A stretch of 64,000 nt of DNA from Nocardioides mangrovi (GTDB lineage: Bacteria > Actinomycetota > Actinomycetes > Propionibacteriales > Nocardioidaceae), in the NCBI RefSeq assembly GCF_020073815.1, contig NZ_JAIQZJ010000011.1:1-64000 (forward strand). The letters are read 5' to 3'. Within the stretch, counting starts at the first letter, position 1, and every line of letters begins with the position of its first letter. The translations under genes were made by a program, and so were the position numbers. Positions 7,769 through 19,547 of the stretch are shown here, piece by piece. The notes beneath the pieces are model-generated. The model ran no database searches. It saw nothing but the letters and a program-made list of their open reading frames with translations, and was not told the DNA's origin.

Positions 7769-8358
7769 GGCTGGTCGAGGCCGACGAGCTGGCCCCCACC
7801 GAGATCGCCGCCGTGGAGCGGATCTACCGCGACGCCTTCCCCCAGGAGCTGCTCGCGCCGTTCCCGGACCTCTTCGCCGACCGGATGCTGGTCCTCCTCG
7901 ACGAGGACGGTCCGGCCGGGCTGGCCCTGGTGCGCGACCTCGCCGGCACCACCTGGACCTTCCTGCGCTACTACGCCGTCGGCCGCCGCGGCCGCGGGAC
8001 CGGCTCGGCCATGTGGGGCGAGCTGACCCGGCTGCTGACCGAGGAGGGCCGCACCCGGCTCGTGTGGGACGTCGAGGATCCCGACGAGGAGGGGATCCCG
8101 GACGAGTCCGTGGTCGAGCACCGGCGCCGGATCGTCTTCTACGAGCGGCTCGGCGGGCGCCTGCTGCCGGTGCACGAGTACCACCCGCCGCACGACGACG
8201 GGCACGAGCCCCAGCTGCGGCTGATGGACGTCCCGCTCGGTGCCGGCGACCGGGCCGGGCTGCGCGAGCTGGTCGAGGGGGTCTACTGGCTGCGGTACGG
8301 CGCCGACCCCGATCACCCGAGCGTGCGCCGGACGTTACTGGCCAGCAACTTGATCTGA
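7765..8358 (+). CDS. GNAT family N-acetyltransferase
   Basis: 197 residues. The acetyl-CoA-binding motif A is seen in YYAVGRRGRGTGSAMWGEL, followed by the motif B region ESVVEHRRRIVFYERLGGRLL. The ATG overlaps the amidohydrolase stop in an ATGA junction, so it is translationally coupled to the operon. The acceptor is unknown. Immediately downstream, behind its own promoter, is a KamA-family aminomutase; beta-lysine acetyltransferases (AblB) are also GNATs, so a link is conceivable but not shown. Confidence 0.85.
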   Translation: MRLVEADELAPTEIAAVERIYRDAFPQELLAPFPDLFADRMLVLLDEDGPAGLALVRDLAGTTWTFLRYYAVGRRGRGTGSAMWGELTRLLTEEGRTRLVWDVEDPDEEGIPDESVVEHRRRIVFYERLGGRLLPVHEYHPPHDDGHEPQLRLMDVPLGAGDRAGLRELVEGVYWLRYGADPDHPSVRRTLLASNLI

Positions 8359-8382
8359 ACAGAAGAACATGCGGCGAGTGAG

Positions 8383-8412
8383 TTGATCCGCCGGAAGATG
8401 TTCGCCTACCCT
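8383..8412 (+). promoter_or_regulatory. kamA promoter, leaderless
   Basis: TTGATC (8383-8388), an 18-bp spacer and TACCCT (8407-8412) are followed after 7 nt by the ATG at 8420. There is no Shine-Dalgarno sequence, so the transcript probably begins at or next to the start codon. Confidence 0.7.
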
Positions 8413-8419
8413 CGTCGGC

Positions 8420-9886
8420 ATGAGCATCGAGACGAGCATCGCCTCCCTGGTCGAGGACCACACCGGTCAGCCCTACCCCTACCGTCGCGTGGAGCTGGTG
8501 GAGCCCGACTGGACCCGGTTCCCCGGGTGGCGCGACGTCACGGTCGAGGAGTGGGAGTCGGTGCAGTGGCAGCGCGCCCACTGCGTCAAGAACGTCAAGC
8601 AGCTCCGTGAGCTGATGGGCGACCTGCTCGACGAGCGGTTCTACGCCGACCTCGAGCGCGACCAGGCCGAGCGGGCCACGATGTCGATGCTCGTGCCGCC
8701 GCAGATGATGAACACGATGCTGCCGACCTCGGTGCCGGGCGGCCCGGGCTCGCTCACCGAGGCGTTCTACGCCGACCCGGTGCGGCACTACATGATCCCG
8801 GTCTTCTCCGACCGGCGCACCGACTGGCCCTCGCACCCGCACGCCACCCGAGACTCGCTGCACGAGCACGACATGTGGGTGGCCGAGGGCCTCACCCACC
8901 GCTACCCGACCAAGGTGCTCGCCGAGCTGCTGCCGACCTGCCCGCAGTACTGCGGCCACTGCACCCGCATGGACCTCGTCGGCAACTCCACGGCGACCGT
9001 CGACAAGCTCAAGTTCCTCGGCAAGCCGAACGACCGGCTCGGCGAGATGCTCGACTACCTGCGTCGTACGCCGCAGGTGCGCGACGTCGTCGTCTCCGGC
9101 GGCGACGTGGCCAACATGCCGTGGGCGCGCCTCGAGGACTTCCTCACCCGGCTGCTGGAGATCGAGAACATCCGCGACATCCGACTCGCGACCAAGGCCC
9201 TCGTCGGACTCCCCCACCACTGGCTGCAGGACGACGTCCGCGCCGGCATGGAGCGGGTCGCCGGCACCGCGCGTGCCCGCGGCGTCTCGCTCGCGATCCA
9301 CACCCACGCCAACCACGCCAACTCGATCACCCCGCTCGTGGCGCGCGCGTCGAAGGCGATGCTCGAGGCCGGCGTGCGCGACGTGCGCAACCAGGGCGTG
9401 CTGCTCAACGGCGTCAACGCCGACCCGCACGCCCTGCTCGACCTGTGCTTCGCGCTGCTCGACGGCGCCCAGGTCATGCCCTACTACTTCTACATGTGCG
9501 ACCTGATCCCCTACTCCGAGCACTGGCGGGTCTCGGTCGCCGACGCGCAGCGACTGCAGCACCACATCATGGGCTACCTGCCCGGCTTCGCGACCCCGCG
9601 GATCGTCTGCGACGTGCCGTTCGTGGGCAAGCGCTGGGTGCACCAGCTCGCCGACTACGACCACGAGCGCGGCATCTCGTCCTGGACGAAGAACTACCGC
9701 ACCTCGATCGAGGCGACCGACGCCGACGCGCTGACGAAGACCTACGAGTACTACGACCCGATCCACACCCTCCCCGCCGCCGGCCAGGCCTGGTGGGCCT
9801 CCCACGCCGACCTCGACGCCTCCGCGCTGAAGGCGGCCGAGGTCGCCGAGGCGTCGCGCCGTACCGCCGCGCTGCAGGCCTGGTGA
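8420..9886 (+). CDS. KamA-family radical SAM aminomutase (lysine 2,3-aminomutase-like)
   Basis: 488 residues. Radical SAM and PLP enzyme of the lysine 2,3-aminomutase family, which moves an amino group between alpha and beta carbons. The 4Fe-4S motif is CPQYCGHC (Cys174, Cys178, Cys181), with GGDV for SAM. Asp361 in YMCDLIP and Asp398 in CDVPFVGK match the two acidic residues that bind the substrate amine in the lysine enzyme, and Lys404 is the candidate PLP lysine. The Asp-to-Lys spacing is 6 rather than 7, and the usual glycine run before the lysine is absent, so this is a divergent subfamily with uncertain substrate. An Lrp regulator lies convergently downstream. Confidence 0.85.
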   Translation: MSIETSIASLVEDHTGQPYPYRRVELVEPDWTRFPGWRDVTVEEWESVQWQRAHCVKNVKQLRELMGDLLDERFYADLERDQAERATMSMLVPPQMMNTMLPTSVPGGPGSLTEAFYADPVRHYMIPVFSDRRTDWPSHPHATRDSLHEHDMWVAEGLTHRYPTKVLAELLPTCPQYCGHCTRMDLVGNSTATVDKLKFLGKPNDRLGEMLDYLRRTPQVRDVVVSGGDVANMPWARLEDFLTRLLEIENIRDIRLATKALVGLPHHWLQDDVRAGMERVAGTARARGVSLAIHTHANHANSITPLVARASKAMLEAGVRDVRNQGVLLNGVNADPHALLDLCFALLDGAQVMPYYFYMCDLIPYSEHWRVSVADAQRLQHHIMGYLPGFATPRIVCDVPFVGKRWVHQLADYDHERGISSWTKNYRTSIEATDADALTKTYEYYDPIHTLPAAGQAWWASHADLDASALKAAEVAEASRRTAALQAW

Positions 9887-9925
9887 GCCGTTCGGCGCTC
9901 CCCTGACCTCACCGCCGTCGCCATG

Positions 9926-9984
9926 GGGATTGGTCACCAACCTGGTGTCTCCGGGCCGATTTCCGGGGGTTGGTGACCAAACCC
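9926..9984. repeat. dispersed inverted-repeat element, copy 1
   Basis: Arms TTGGTCACCAA (9930-9940) and TTGGTGACCAA (9970-9980), 29 nt apart, with C-runs inside the left arm and G-runs inside the right. It lies between the convergent kamA and lrp stops. The base pair just outside the cores is A/A, a mismatch. A bidirectional terminator or protein-binding site is possible. Confidence 0.9.
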
Positions 9985-10029
9985 GCCCCTCTCCGGGGCA
10001 GGACGATCAAGGGACCGATCGCGTCCGAA

Positions 10030-10482
10030 TCAGGTGACCGATCGGCCCTCGTACGGCGTGGAGAGGACGATCGTGGTGCGCGTGGAGACGTTGGCGGCGG
10101 CTCGGATCCGGGCCAGCAGGTCCTCGAGGTCGGCCGGGGTCGAGACCCGGACCTTGAGGATGTAGGACTCGTCGCCGGCCACCGACCAGCACGACTCGAT
10201 CTCGGGAACGGCGCGCAGCCGCTCCGGCGAGTCGTCGGGCTGGGAGGGGTCGATCGGGCGGATCGAGATGAAGGCCGTGAGGGGCAGGCCCAGCTGCTCG
10301 TGGTCGATGGTCGCGCCGTACCCGCGGATCAGCCCGCGCGACTCCAGGCGCTTGACCCGCTGGTGCACCGCCGACGTCGAAAGTCCGGTCGCCTTGCCCA
10401 GATCGGTGAAGGACATCCGGCCGTCGTTGGCGAGCAGCTCGAGGATCTTGCGGTCGGTCGCTTCGAGTTCGGACTGGCTCAC
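10030..10482 (-). CDS. Lrp/AsnC family transcriptional regulator
   Basis: 150 residues. The N-terminal winged helix covers residues 1-60 (LEATDRKILELLANDGRMSF, TGLSTSAVHQRVKRLESRGL), followed by a RAM ligand-binding domain with DESYILKVRV and DLEDLLARIR. It binds an amino acid or similar effector and regulates nearby metabolism; the convergent kamA is an obvious candidate target but divergent regulation is more usual. The GTG start has TACTCT 7 nt upstream and no Shine-Dalgarno sequence. Confidence 0.92.
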   Translation of the reverse strand: MSQSELEATDRKILELLANDGRMSFTDLGKATGLSTSAVHQRVKRLESRGLIRGYGATIDHEQLGLPLTAFISIRPIDPSQPDDSPERLRAVPEIESCWSVAGDESYILKVRVSTPADLEDLLARIRAAANVSTRTTIVLSTPYEGRSVT

Positions 10483-10489
10483 GCCGCAC

Positions 10490-10495
10490 AGAGTA
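10490..10495 (-). promoter_or_regulatory. lrp leaderless -10 box TACTCT
   Basis: The TACTCT hexamer on the minus strand lies 7 nt before the lrp GTG, in a 52-bp region shared with the divergent exonuclease gene. Confidence 0.6.
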
Positions 10496-10534
10496 GCCGT
10501 ACGGACGCCCCGCAGCCCGTGATTGGATCGCCCT

Positions 10535-11464
10535 GTGACCGACTCGCAGACCGGCCGGCTGATGCTGCTCGACAGCGCCTCGATGTACTTCCGGGCCTTC
10601 TTCGGGGTGCCGGAGATCCTCGCGCCCGACGGCACGCCGGTCAACGCGGTCCGTGGGTTCCTCGACTTCATCTCGCGGCTGGTCGGCGAGTACCGCCCCA
10701 GCGACCTCGTCTGCTGCTGGGACAACGACTGGCGCCCCCAGTGGCGCGTCGACCTGCTCCCGTCGTACAAGGCCCACCGCGTGGTCGCCGAGCGCGCCGA
10801 CGCCCCCGACGTCGAGGAGGTCCCCGACCCGCTCGAGGTGCAGGTGCCGATCATCATCGACGTCCTCGACGCCTTCGGTCTCTGCCGCAAGGGCGTCGAC
10901 GGCTACGAGGCGGACGACGTCATCGGCTCCTTCGCCAGCCAGGCCTCCCAGCCGGTCGACGTGGTCACCGGCGACCGCGACCTCTTCCAGCTCGTCGACG
11001 ACGAGCGCGACGTGCGGGTCCTCTACATCGCCCGCGGAGTCGGCAAGCACGAGCGGGTCACCAACGACTGGGTGCGCGCCAAGTACGCCATCGACGCGGC
11101 CCAGTACGCCGACTTCGCCACCCTCCGCGGCGACGCGTCGGACGGGCTGCCCGGTGTCGCCGGGGTCGGGGAGAAGACCGCGGCCACCCTGCTCGGCCGG
11201 TTCGGTGACATGGACGGGATCGTCGCCGCGGCCCTCGACCCGGACGGCGAGATGGGGCCCGGTCCGCGCGGCAAGATCAAGGCCGCCGCCGACTACCTCG
11301 AGGTCGCCCCGCAGGTCGTCGCCGTCGCGCGCGACCTCGACCTGGGCGCCCCCGACACCCGGCTCCCCCGCGAGCCACGTGACCTCGCGCGCGTCGCCGA
11401 GCTCGGCACGAGGTGGGGCATCGAGTCGCCGGTCCAGCGGCTCACCGAGGTGCTCTGCGGCTAG
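10535..11464 (+). CDS. 5'-3' exonuclease (PolA N-domain-like)
   Basis: 309 residues. It is a stand-alone homologue of the 5' nuclease domain of DNA polymerase I, acting on flaps and RNA primers. Acidic metal-site motifs are visible: MLLDSASMYFRAF, YEADDVIGSFA, VTGDRDLFQLV, and the helix-hairpin-helix region GDASDGLPGVAGVGEKTA. GTG at 10535 is preferred over a TTG 12 bp upstream, as it gives the usual N-terminus; no Shine-Dalgarno sequence is evident. M. tuberculosis has a comparable gene at the same place in this block (Rv2090, recalled). Confidence 0.9.
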   Translation: MTDSQTGRLMLLDSASMYFRAFFGVPEILAPDGTPVNAVRGFLDFISRLVGEYRPSDLVCCWDNDWRPQWRVDLLPSYKAHRVVAERADAPDVEEVPDPLEVQVPIIIDVLDAFGLCRKGVDGYEADDVIGSFASQASQPVDVVTGDRDLFQLVDDERDVRVLYIARGVGKHERVTNDWVRAKYAIDAAQYADFATLRGDASDGLPGVAGVGEKTAATLLGRFGDMDGIVAAALDPDGEMGPGPRGKIKAAADYLEVAPQVVAVARDLDLGAPDTRLPREPRDLARVAELGTRWGIESPVQRLTEVLCG

Positions 11465-11496
11465 CGCTGCGGCTGGCCGGTCAGCGTGCCGGGCGG

Positions 11497-11529
11497 CCAG
11501 CTGTCGGCCAGCCGTCGGCCAGCCGTCGG
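11497..11529. repeat. three tandem 11-bp units
   Basis: CCAGCTGTCGG is followed by two copies of CCAGCCGTCGG directly after the exonuclease stop. A simple tandem repeat; no function is evident. Confidence 0.7.
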
Positions 11530-11570
11530 TCGGCCGGACGCCGAGAACGCGATCCCCGGTTTTGGGGACG

Positions 11571-11588
11571 CCGCCGCTCCGACGGCGG
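11571..11588 (+). terminator. possible hairpin terminator after the exonuclease gene
   Basis: CCGCCG (11571-11576) and CGGCGG (11583-11588) can form a 6-bp GC stem with a 6-nt loop; a weaker stem CCCC/GGGG lies just upstream (11554-11567). No T-run follows, as is common in actinobacteria. The remainder of the 222-bp gap to the subtilase holds no gene. Confidence 0.35.
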
Positions 11589-11686
11589 TCCTACGTTGCG
11601 AAGGCCCCCGTGGCGACCTCGATCGGACGAGGCCTCATCTCTCTCGGGGACGGCTCTCTCAGCCCCGTCGCACGAAGGACGCCGTC

Positions 11687-15016
<3,330 letters not shown>

Positions 15017-15043
15017 CCAGGAGCCTGCGCTTCGTGGTCCCCG

Positions 15044-15049
15044 TACGGT
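15044..15049 (+). promoter_or_regulatory. leaderless -10 box TACGGT
   Basis: TACGGT is followed after 7 nt by the ATG at 15057. This decides for that ATG over the GTG at 15048, which overlaps the hexamer. Confidence 0.6.
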
Positions 15050-15056
15050 GGCGGTC

Positions 15057-15737
15057 ATGACCCGTATCGCCATCGTCGGGGGCCACGGCCAGGTGGCCCG
15101 CCAGCTCATCCACGACCTGCGCCGGTCCGACCACGACGTCGCGGCGCTCGTCCGCACGGAGGACTACCGCGCGGAGCTCGGGGCCCGGGGCGCCGAGGTA
15201 CGGCTGCTCGACATCGAGCGGTCGGACCCCGCGGCGTTCGCGGCGGCGTTCGAGGGATGCGCGGCCGTCGTGTTCGCCGCCGGTGGCGGCCCCGACGGCA
15301 ACATCGAGCGCAAGCGCACCGTCGACCTCGAGGGATCGCTCAAGTCGATCGAGGGTGCCCGCATCGCCGGGGTCCGCCGCTTCGTGCAGGTCTCGGCGAT
15401 CGGGGTCGACGACCCGCTCCCCGCCGACACCGGGGACGTCTGGCGGGCGTACGTCGAGGCCAAGCGGGACGCTGACGCGGCCCTGCGGGCCAGCGACCTC
15501 GACTGGACGATCCTCCGTCCCGGCCGCCTCACCGACGACCCGGCCACGGGGAGGGTGGCGCTCGGGCCGGACGTCGCCCGCGGCGACGTCACCCGCGCCG
15601 ACGTCGCAGCCGTCCTGGCCGCCGTCCTCGACGCACCGGAGAGCATCGGGCAGCAGTGGGACCTGGTCGGTGGCGAGGTGCCGGTCGCCGAGGCGGTCCG
15701 TCGCGCCGCTCAGCCCTCCTCGGCCAGCGACGAGTAG
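15057..15737 (+). CDS. NAD(P)H-binding protein, atypical SDR (NmrA-like)
   Basis: 226 residues. The Rossmann motif is IAIVGGHGQVARQL at the N-terminus, with RTEDYRAEL following the second strand; VQVSAIGVDD and DWTILRPGRLTDD are typical of atypical short-chain dehydrogenases that bind NAD(P) but often lack classical catalytic residues. Substrate is unknown. Its last 28 bp overlap the end of helY on the other strand, so the two genes run tail-to-tail into each other. Confidence 0.88.
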   Translation: MTRIAIVGGHGQVARQLIHDLRRSDHDVAALVRTEDYRAELGARGAEVRLLDIERSDPAAFAAAFEGCAAVVFAAGGGPDGNIERKRTVDLEGSLKSIEGARIAGVRRFVQVSAIGVDDPLPADTGDVWRAYVEAKRDADAALRASDLDWTILRPGRLTDDPATGRVALGPDVARGDVTRADVAAVLAAVLDAPESIGQQWDLVGGEVPVAEAVRRAAQPSSASDE

Positions 15738-18520
15738 GCCACGACGCCGCGACGCAGCCGGCCGACGACCTCACGCGCCGTCCGCCGCAGCGGCGTGTCG
15801 CCGGCGGCGTCCGCGACCTGGCCGGCGAGATCGATGAGCTGCTTCATCCACCGGACGAAGTCGCCGGCGGCGAGGTCGCTGACCATGAGCACGTCGTCGA
15901 GGTCGTCGCCCTCGGACCAGCGGTAGGCGACCCAGGCGAATCCGAGGTCGGGCTGGCGCAGGAAGTCGAGCTTGTGGTCGCGCTCGAGCGCATCCAGGCT
16001 CCCCCACAGCTTCACCATCTCGCCGACGACGTCGCGGACCGCGCCGCCGGGCAGCCGCGGCGAGCTCGCGTCGTCCGGGCGCCGGGCCTCGAAGACCAGC
16101 ACGGACAGCACGGCGGCGAGCTCGGAGGGCGACAGGTCGTCCCAGAGGCGGTGCCGGATCGACTCGGCGGCGAGCAGGTCCATCTCGGAGTAGAGCCGCA
16201 TCAGCCGGCGGCCCTCGTCGGTGATGGTGTCGCCCTCGAGGTAGCCGAGCGCCGTGAGCACGTCGCAGACCCGGTCGAAGAGCCGCGCGACGGTGTTGGT
16301 GCGCTGCTCGACCCGGCGCTTGAGCGTCTGGGTGTCGCGGTCGAGCTTGAAGTAGCGCTCGGCCCAGCGGGCGTGGTCCTCCCGGTCGGGGCAGCCGTGG
16401 CAGGGGTGCGCCTTGAGCTCGGCGCGGAGCCGGGCGATCTCCTCGTCGACGTGGGTGCGCGGACCGTCGGTACGGCGCGGGGCGGCCTTGCCCGGCGGGG
16501 GCGGCGCGAGGTCGTGGGTGCGGGAGCGCAGTGCCGAGGCCAGGTCGCGTCGCATCTGCGGGTTGCGGCCATTGAAGTTCTTCGGGATCTTCAGCCGCGC
16601 CAGGGAGACCACGGGTGTCGGGAAGTCGATCATCGCCAGCCGTCGCGCCTGCCGGTCGGCGGTCACGACGTAGGGCCGCGGACCCTCGGCCGACCAGCCC
16701 GGGTCGACGACGACGGCGTACCCCGCGAACTTGCCGGTCGGCACCTCGATGACGTCGCCCGGCTTGAGCGCGCGGAGCGACTCGGCCGCCTCCTCGCGCC
16801 GGTCGGCCTTGCGGGCTCTGCTGGCGCCCTTCTCGGCCTCGCCGATCCGGCGGCGCAGGTCGGCGTACTCCATGAAGTCGCCCAGGTGGCAGTGGGCGGC
16901 CTCCCGGTAGCCGTCGAGGGCGTCCTCGGCCTTGCGGAGCTGCCGGGCGAGCCCGACGACCGCCTTGTCGGCCTGGAACTGAGCGAACGACTGCTCCAGC
17001 AGCTCGCGGGACCGCTCGCGGCCGAACTGGTGCACCAGGTTGGCGGCCATGTTGTACGACGGCCGGAAGGACGAGCGGAGCGGGTAGGTGCGGGTGGAGG
17101 CGAGGCCGGCGACCTCGCGCGGGTTCATGCCCGGCTGCCAGAGGACGACGCCGTGGCCCTCGACGTCGAGTCCGCGGCGGCCCGCGCGGCCGGTGAGCTG
17201 GGTGTACTCCCCCGGCGTGATGGCGGCGTGGGTCTCGCCGTTCCACTTGTCGAGCTTCTCGATCACCACGGTGCGGGCCGGCATGTTGATGCCCAGCGCG
17301 AGGGTCTCGGTGGCGAAGACGACCTTGCAGAGCCCGCGACGGAAGAGCTCCTCGACGCACTCCTTGAAGGTCGGCAGCATGCCGGCGTGGTGGGCGGCGA
17401 CGCCGCGGGTGAGGCCGTCGAGGAAGTCGTGGTAGCCGAGGACGTGCAGGTCGTCGGAGGGCAGGTGGCGACAGCTCTCCTCGACGAACGCATAGATCTC
17501 GTCCCGCTCCTCGGGGCTGGTGAGCCGCACCCCGGCGTTGAGGCACTGGGTGACCGCGGCGTCGCAGCCGACCCGGCTGAAGATGAAGACGATCGCGGGC
17601 AGCAGCCCCTCGCGGTCGAGCCGGTCGATGACGTCGGGCCGGCTCGGGATCCAGACCCGCCGGCCGTTGCCGACGGCGTGCTTGCTCGTCGCCCGCCGGT
17701 TGCGGTCCCGCGGGGACCGCCGGTCGCGCATGCGGGAGCTCGCCCAGTCGTCGCGGGCGACCTTGATCAGCTCGTCGTTGACCGGGGCGCCCTCCTTGGC
17801 GAAGCCGGAGGCGGCGTCGACGTCGGAGGAGGCGAACAGGTCGAGGAGCCGGCGGCCCACCATGACGTGCTGGTAGAGCGGGACCGGGCGGCGCTCCTCG
17901 ACGATCGTGGTGGTGTCACCGCGGACGGTGGCCAGCCACTCGCCGAACTCCTCGGCGTTGGAGACGGTCGCGGACAGCGAGATCACCGAGACCGACTCGG
18001 GGAGGTGGATGATGACCTCCTCCCAGACCGCGCCGCGGGAGCGGTCGGCGAGGTAGTGCACCTCGTCCATGATCACGAAGCCGAGGCCCAGCAGGGTGCG
18101 GGACCCGGCGTACAGCATGTTGCGGAGGACCTCGGTGGTCATCACGACGATCGGCGCCTCGCCGTTGACGACGTTGTCGCCGGTGAGCAGGCCGACCTCG
18201 TCGGGGCCGTAGCGGTCGACGAGGTCGTTGTACTTCTGGTTGGACAGCGCCTTGATCGGGGTCGTGTAGAACGCCTTGCGACCCGTCGCGAGCGCGAGGT
18301 GGACCGCGAACTCCCCGACGATCGTCTTGCCCGACCCGGTCGGCGCGGCCACGAGGACGCCGCGGCCCGCCTCGATCTCGCCGCACGCGCGGACCTGGAA
18401 GTCGTCGAGCGGGAAGTCGTAGAGGGCGCGGAAGTCCTTGAGGACCGGCGTGTCGCGGTGGGAGCGGTAGGCGGCGTACCGCTCGGCCGGAGACAGCTCT
18501 TGCTCGTCCGCGGTGCTCAT
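15710..18520 (-). CDS. helY: Ski2-like DEAD/DEAH-box RNA helicase
   Basis: 936 residues. Superfamily 2 helicase of the HelY/Ski2 type, thought to unwind structured RNA. Motifs in order: AAPTGSGKT (about residue 60), TTPIKALSNQKYNDL, LLTGDNVVNG, MTTEVLRNML, DEVHYL (DEVH box), SLSATVSNAEEF, then in RecA domain 2 IFIFSRVGCDAA, HHAGMLP, FATETLALGINMPARTVV and QLTGRAGRRGLD. A C-terminal DSHCT-like domain follows. ATG start with a leaderless -10 box. M. tuberculosis HelY (Rv2092c, recalled) has the same neighbours. Confidence 0.94.
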   Translation of the reverse strand: MSTADEQELSPAERYAAYRSHRDTPVLKDFRALYDFPLDDFQVRACGEIEAGRGVLVAAPTGSGKTIVGEFAVHLALATGRKAFYTTPIKALSNQKYNDLVDRYGPDEVGLLTGDNVVNGEAPIVVMTTEVLRNMLYAGSRTLLGLGFVIMDEVHYLADRSRGAVWEEVIIHLPESVSVISLSATVSNAEEFGEWLATVRGDTTTIVEERRPVPLYQHVMVGRRLLDLFASSDVDAASGFAKEGAPVNDELIKVARDDWASSRMRDRRSPRDRNRRATSKHAVGNGRRVWIPSRPDVIDRLDREGLLPAIVFIFSRVGCDAAVTQCLNAGVRLTSPEERDEIYAFVEESCRHLPSDDLHVLGYHDFLDGLTRGVAAHHAGMLPTFKECVEELFRRGLCKVVFATETLALGINMPARTVVIEKLDKWNGETHAAITPGEYTQLTGRAGRRGLDVEGHGVVLWQPGMNPREVAGLASTRTYPLRSSFRPSYNMAANLVHQFGRERSRELLEQSFAQFQADKAVVGLARQLRKAEDALDGYREAAHCHLGDFMEYADLRRRIGEAEKGASRARKADRREEAAESLRALKPGDVIEVPTGKFAGYAVVVDPGWSAEGPRPYVVTADRQARRLAMIDFPTPVVSLARLKIPKNFNGRNPQMRRDLASALRSRTHDLAPPPPGKAAPRRTDGPRTHVDEEIARLRAELKAHPCHGCPDREDHARWAERYFKLDRDTQTLKRRVEQRTNTVARLFDRVCDVLTALGYLEGDTITDEGRRLMRLYSEMDLLAAESIRHRLWDDLSPSELAAVLSVLVFEARRPDDASSPRLPGGAVRDVVGEMVKLWGSLDALERDHKLDFLRQPDLGFAWVAYRWSEGDDLDDVLMVSDLAAGDFVRWMKQLIDLAGQVADAAGDTPLRRTAREVVGRLRRGVVAYSSLAEEG

Positions 18521-18526
18521 GGGGCC

Positions 18527-18532
18527 AGCCTA
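18527..18532 (-). promoter_or_regulatory. helY leaderless -10 box TAGGCT
   Basis: TAGGCT on the minus strand, 6 nt before the helY ATG, so helY can be transcribed independently of dagK. Confidence 0.6.
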
Positions 18533-18554
18533 GGTGGCCGCCGTACGCCGGACG

Positions 18555-19436
18555 TCAGTGCAGCACCGTCAACGCGCCCGGGACGCACTCGACGGTCAGC
18601 GGGAGCGCGCCGAAGCGCTCGCCGTCGGCGTAGGAGACGATCCGCGGCGCCGCGACCGTCACCGAGCGGACCCGGTGGTGCTCGTACTGCGGATGGGTGG
18701 TGTGGGTGCCCTTGAAGAGCTTGGGATAGGTGCGGATCAGCCCGGGCTTGCTCATCGGCTTGATGATGACGACGTCGAGCATCCCGTCGTCGAGGACGGC
18801 GCCCTCGGTGATCCGCAGGCCGCCGCCGAACGACGGCCCGTTGCCGACCGCGACCAGCATCGCCTCGAGCCTGCGCGACTCGCCGTCGAGGTCGAGGGTG
18901 TAGGGGATCGGCTCGAAGACCCGCAGCTCGGCGAGGGTGGCGATGTTGTAGCGCATCTGGCCCCGGGGCCAGGTCATCCTGTTGGCGCGCTCGTTGACGA
19001 TGGCGTCGAAGCCGGCGGCGAGCACGGTGACGTAGTACTTCGTCCCGCTCCGGGCCAGGTCGATGGTGCGGGTGCGACCGGACAGCAGCCGCTCGGCGGC
19101 CGCCACGGGGTCCTTGCGCGGCAGGTCGAAGTAGCGGGCGACGTCGTTGCCGGTGCCGGCCGGGATGATCCCGAGGCGGGTGTCGGTGTCCGCCACGGCC
19201 TGCACCCCGAGGTGGACCATCCCGTCGCCGCCGGCGATCACCAGCGTCTCGACGCCCTCCGCGACGACCTGCCGGGCGAGATCCAGCGCCTCGTCGGCGT
19301 CGCGGCCCTCCAGGTTGCGGACCTGCACCCCCGCGTCCCGCAGCCGGGCCGTCGCCGCGTCCCGCGCCCGCGCGCCCTTGCCCTTCCCCGACGTGGGGTT
19401 GGTCAGCAGCGCGATCTCGCGGGTGGTCCCGGTCAC
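18555..19436 (-). CDS. diacylglycerol/lipid kinase family protein
   Basis: 293 residues. The DAGK catalytic domain is clear: LLTNPTSGKGKG at the N-terminus, VIAGGDGMVHLGVQAV for nucleotide binding and IIPAGTGNDVARYFDLP. It phosphorylates diacylglycerol or a related lipid; the M. tuberculosis homologue (Rv2252, recalled) works in phosphatidylinositol mannoside metabolism. GTG is chosen because TATGGT lies 6 nt upstream and no Shine-Dalgarno sequence is present. Confidence 0.9.
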   Translation of the reverse strand: MTGTTREIALLTNPTSGKGKGARARDAATARLRDAGVQVRNLEGRDADEALDLARQVVAEGVETLVIAGGDGMVHLGVQAVADTDTRLGIIPAGTGNDVARYFDLPRKDPVAAAERLLSGRTRTIDLARSGTKYYVTVLAAGFDAIVNERANRMTWPRGQMRYNIATLAELRVFEPIPYTLDLDGESRRLEAMLVAVGNGPSFGGGLRITEGAVLDDGMLDVVIIKPMSKPGLIRTYPKLFKGTHTTHPQYEHHRVRSVTVAAPRIVSYADGERFGALPLTVECVPGALTVLH

Positions 19437-19442
19437 GGGAGG

Positions 19443-19448
19443 ACCATA
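19443..19448 (-). promoter_or_regulatory. lipid kinase leaderless -10 box TATGGT
   Basis: The hexamer lies 6 nt before the GTG on the minus strand. Repeat copy 2 begins about 23 bp further upstream, next to the -35 position. Confidence 0.6.
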
Positions 19449-19471
19449 GCCAGCCGCGGCCCGATGGGCCG

Positions 19472-19530
19472 GGGATTGGTCACCAACCCGGTGTTTTCGG
19501 GGCCGCCGGATGGGGTTGGTGACCAATCCC
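19472..19530. repeat. dispersed inverted-repeat element, copy 2
   Basis: Arms TTGGTCACCAA (19476-19486) and TTGGTGACCAA (19516-19526), spacer 29 nt, with the outer A/T pair intact. It lies 17 bp after the stop of the 135-residue gene and upstream of the lipid kinase promoter. Confidence 0.9.
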
Positions 19531-19547
19531 CCACCGATCAGGGCCCG

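Noticed and set aside
5867..9940. Very long minus-strand open frame across the catabolic operon and kamA
   Set aside because: It spans several well-supported genes on the other strand, has no recognisable domain and its composition is that of antisense to high-GC genes.
15656..18715. Long plus-strand open frame opposite helY
   Set aside because: HelY motifs are unmistakable on the minus strand; the opposite frame has repetitive low-information sequence.
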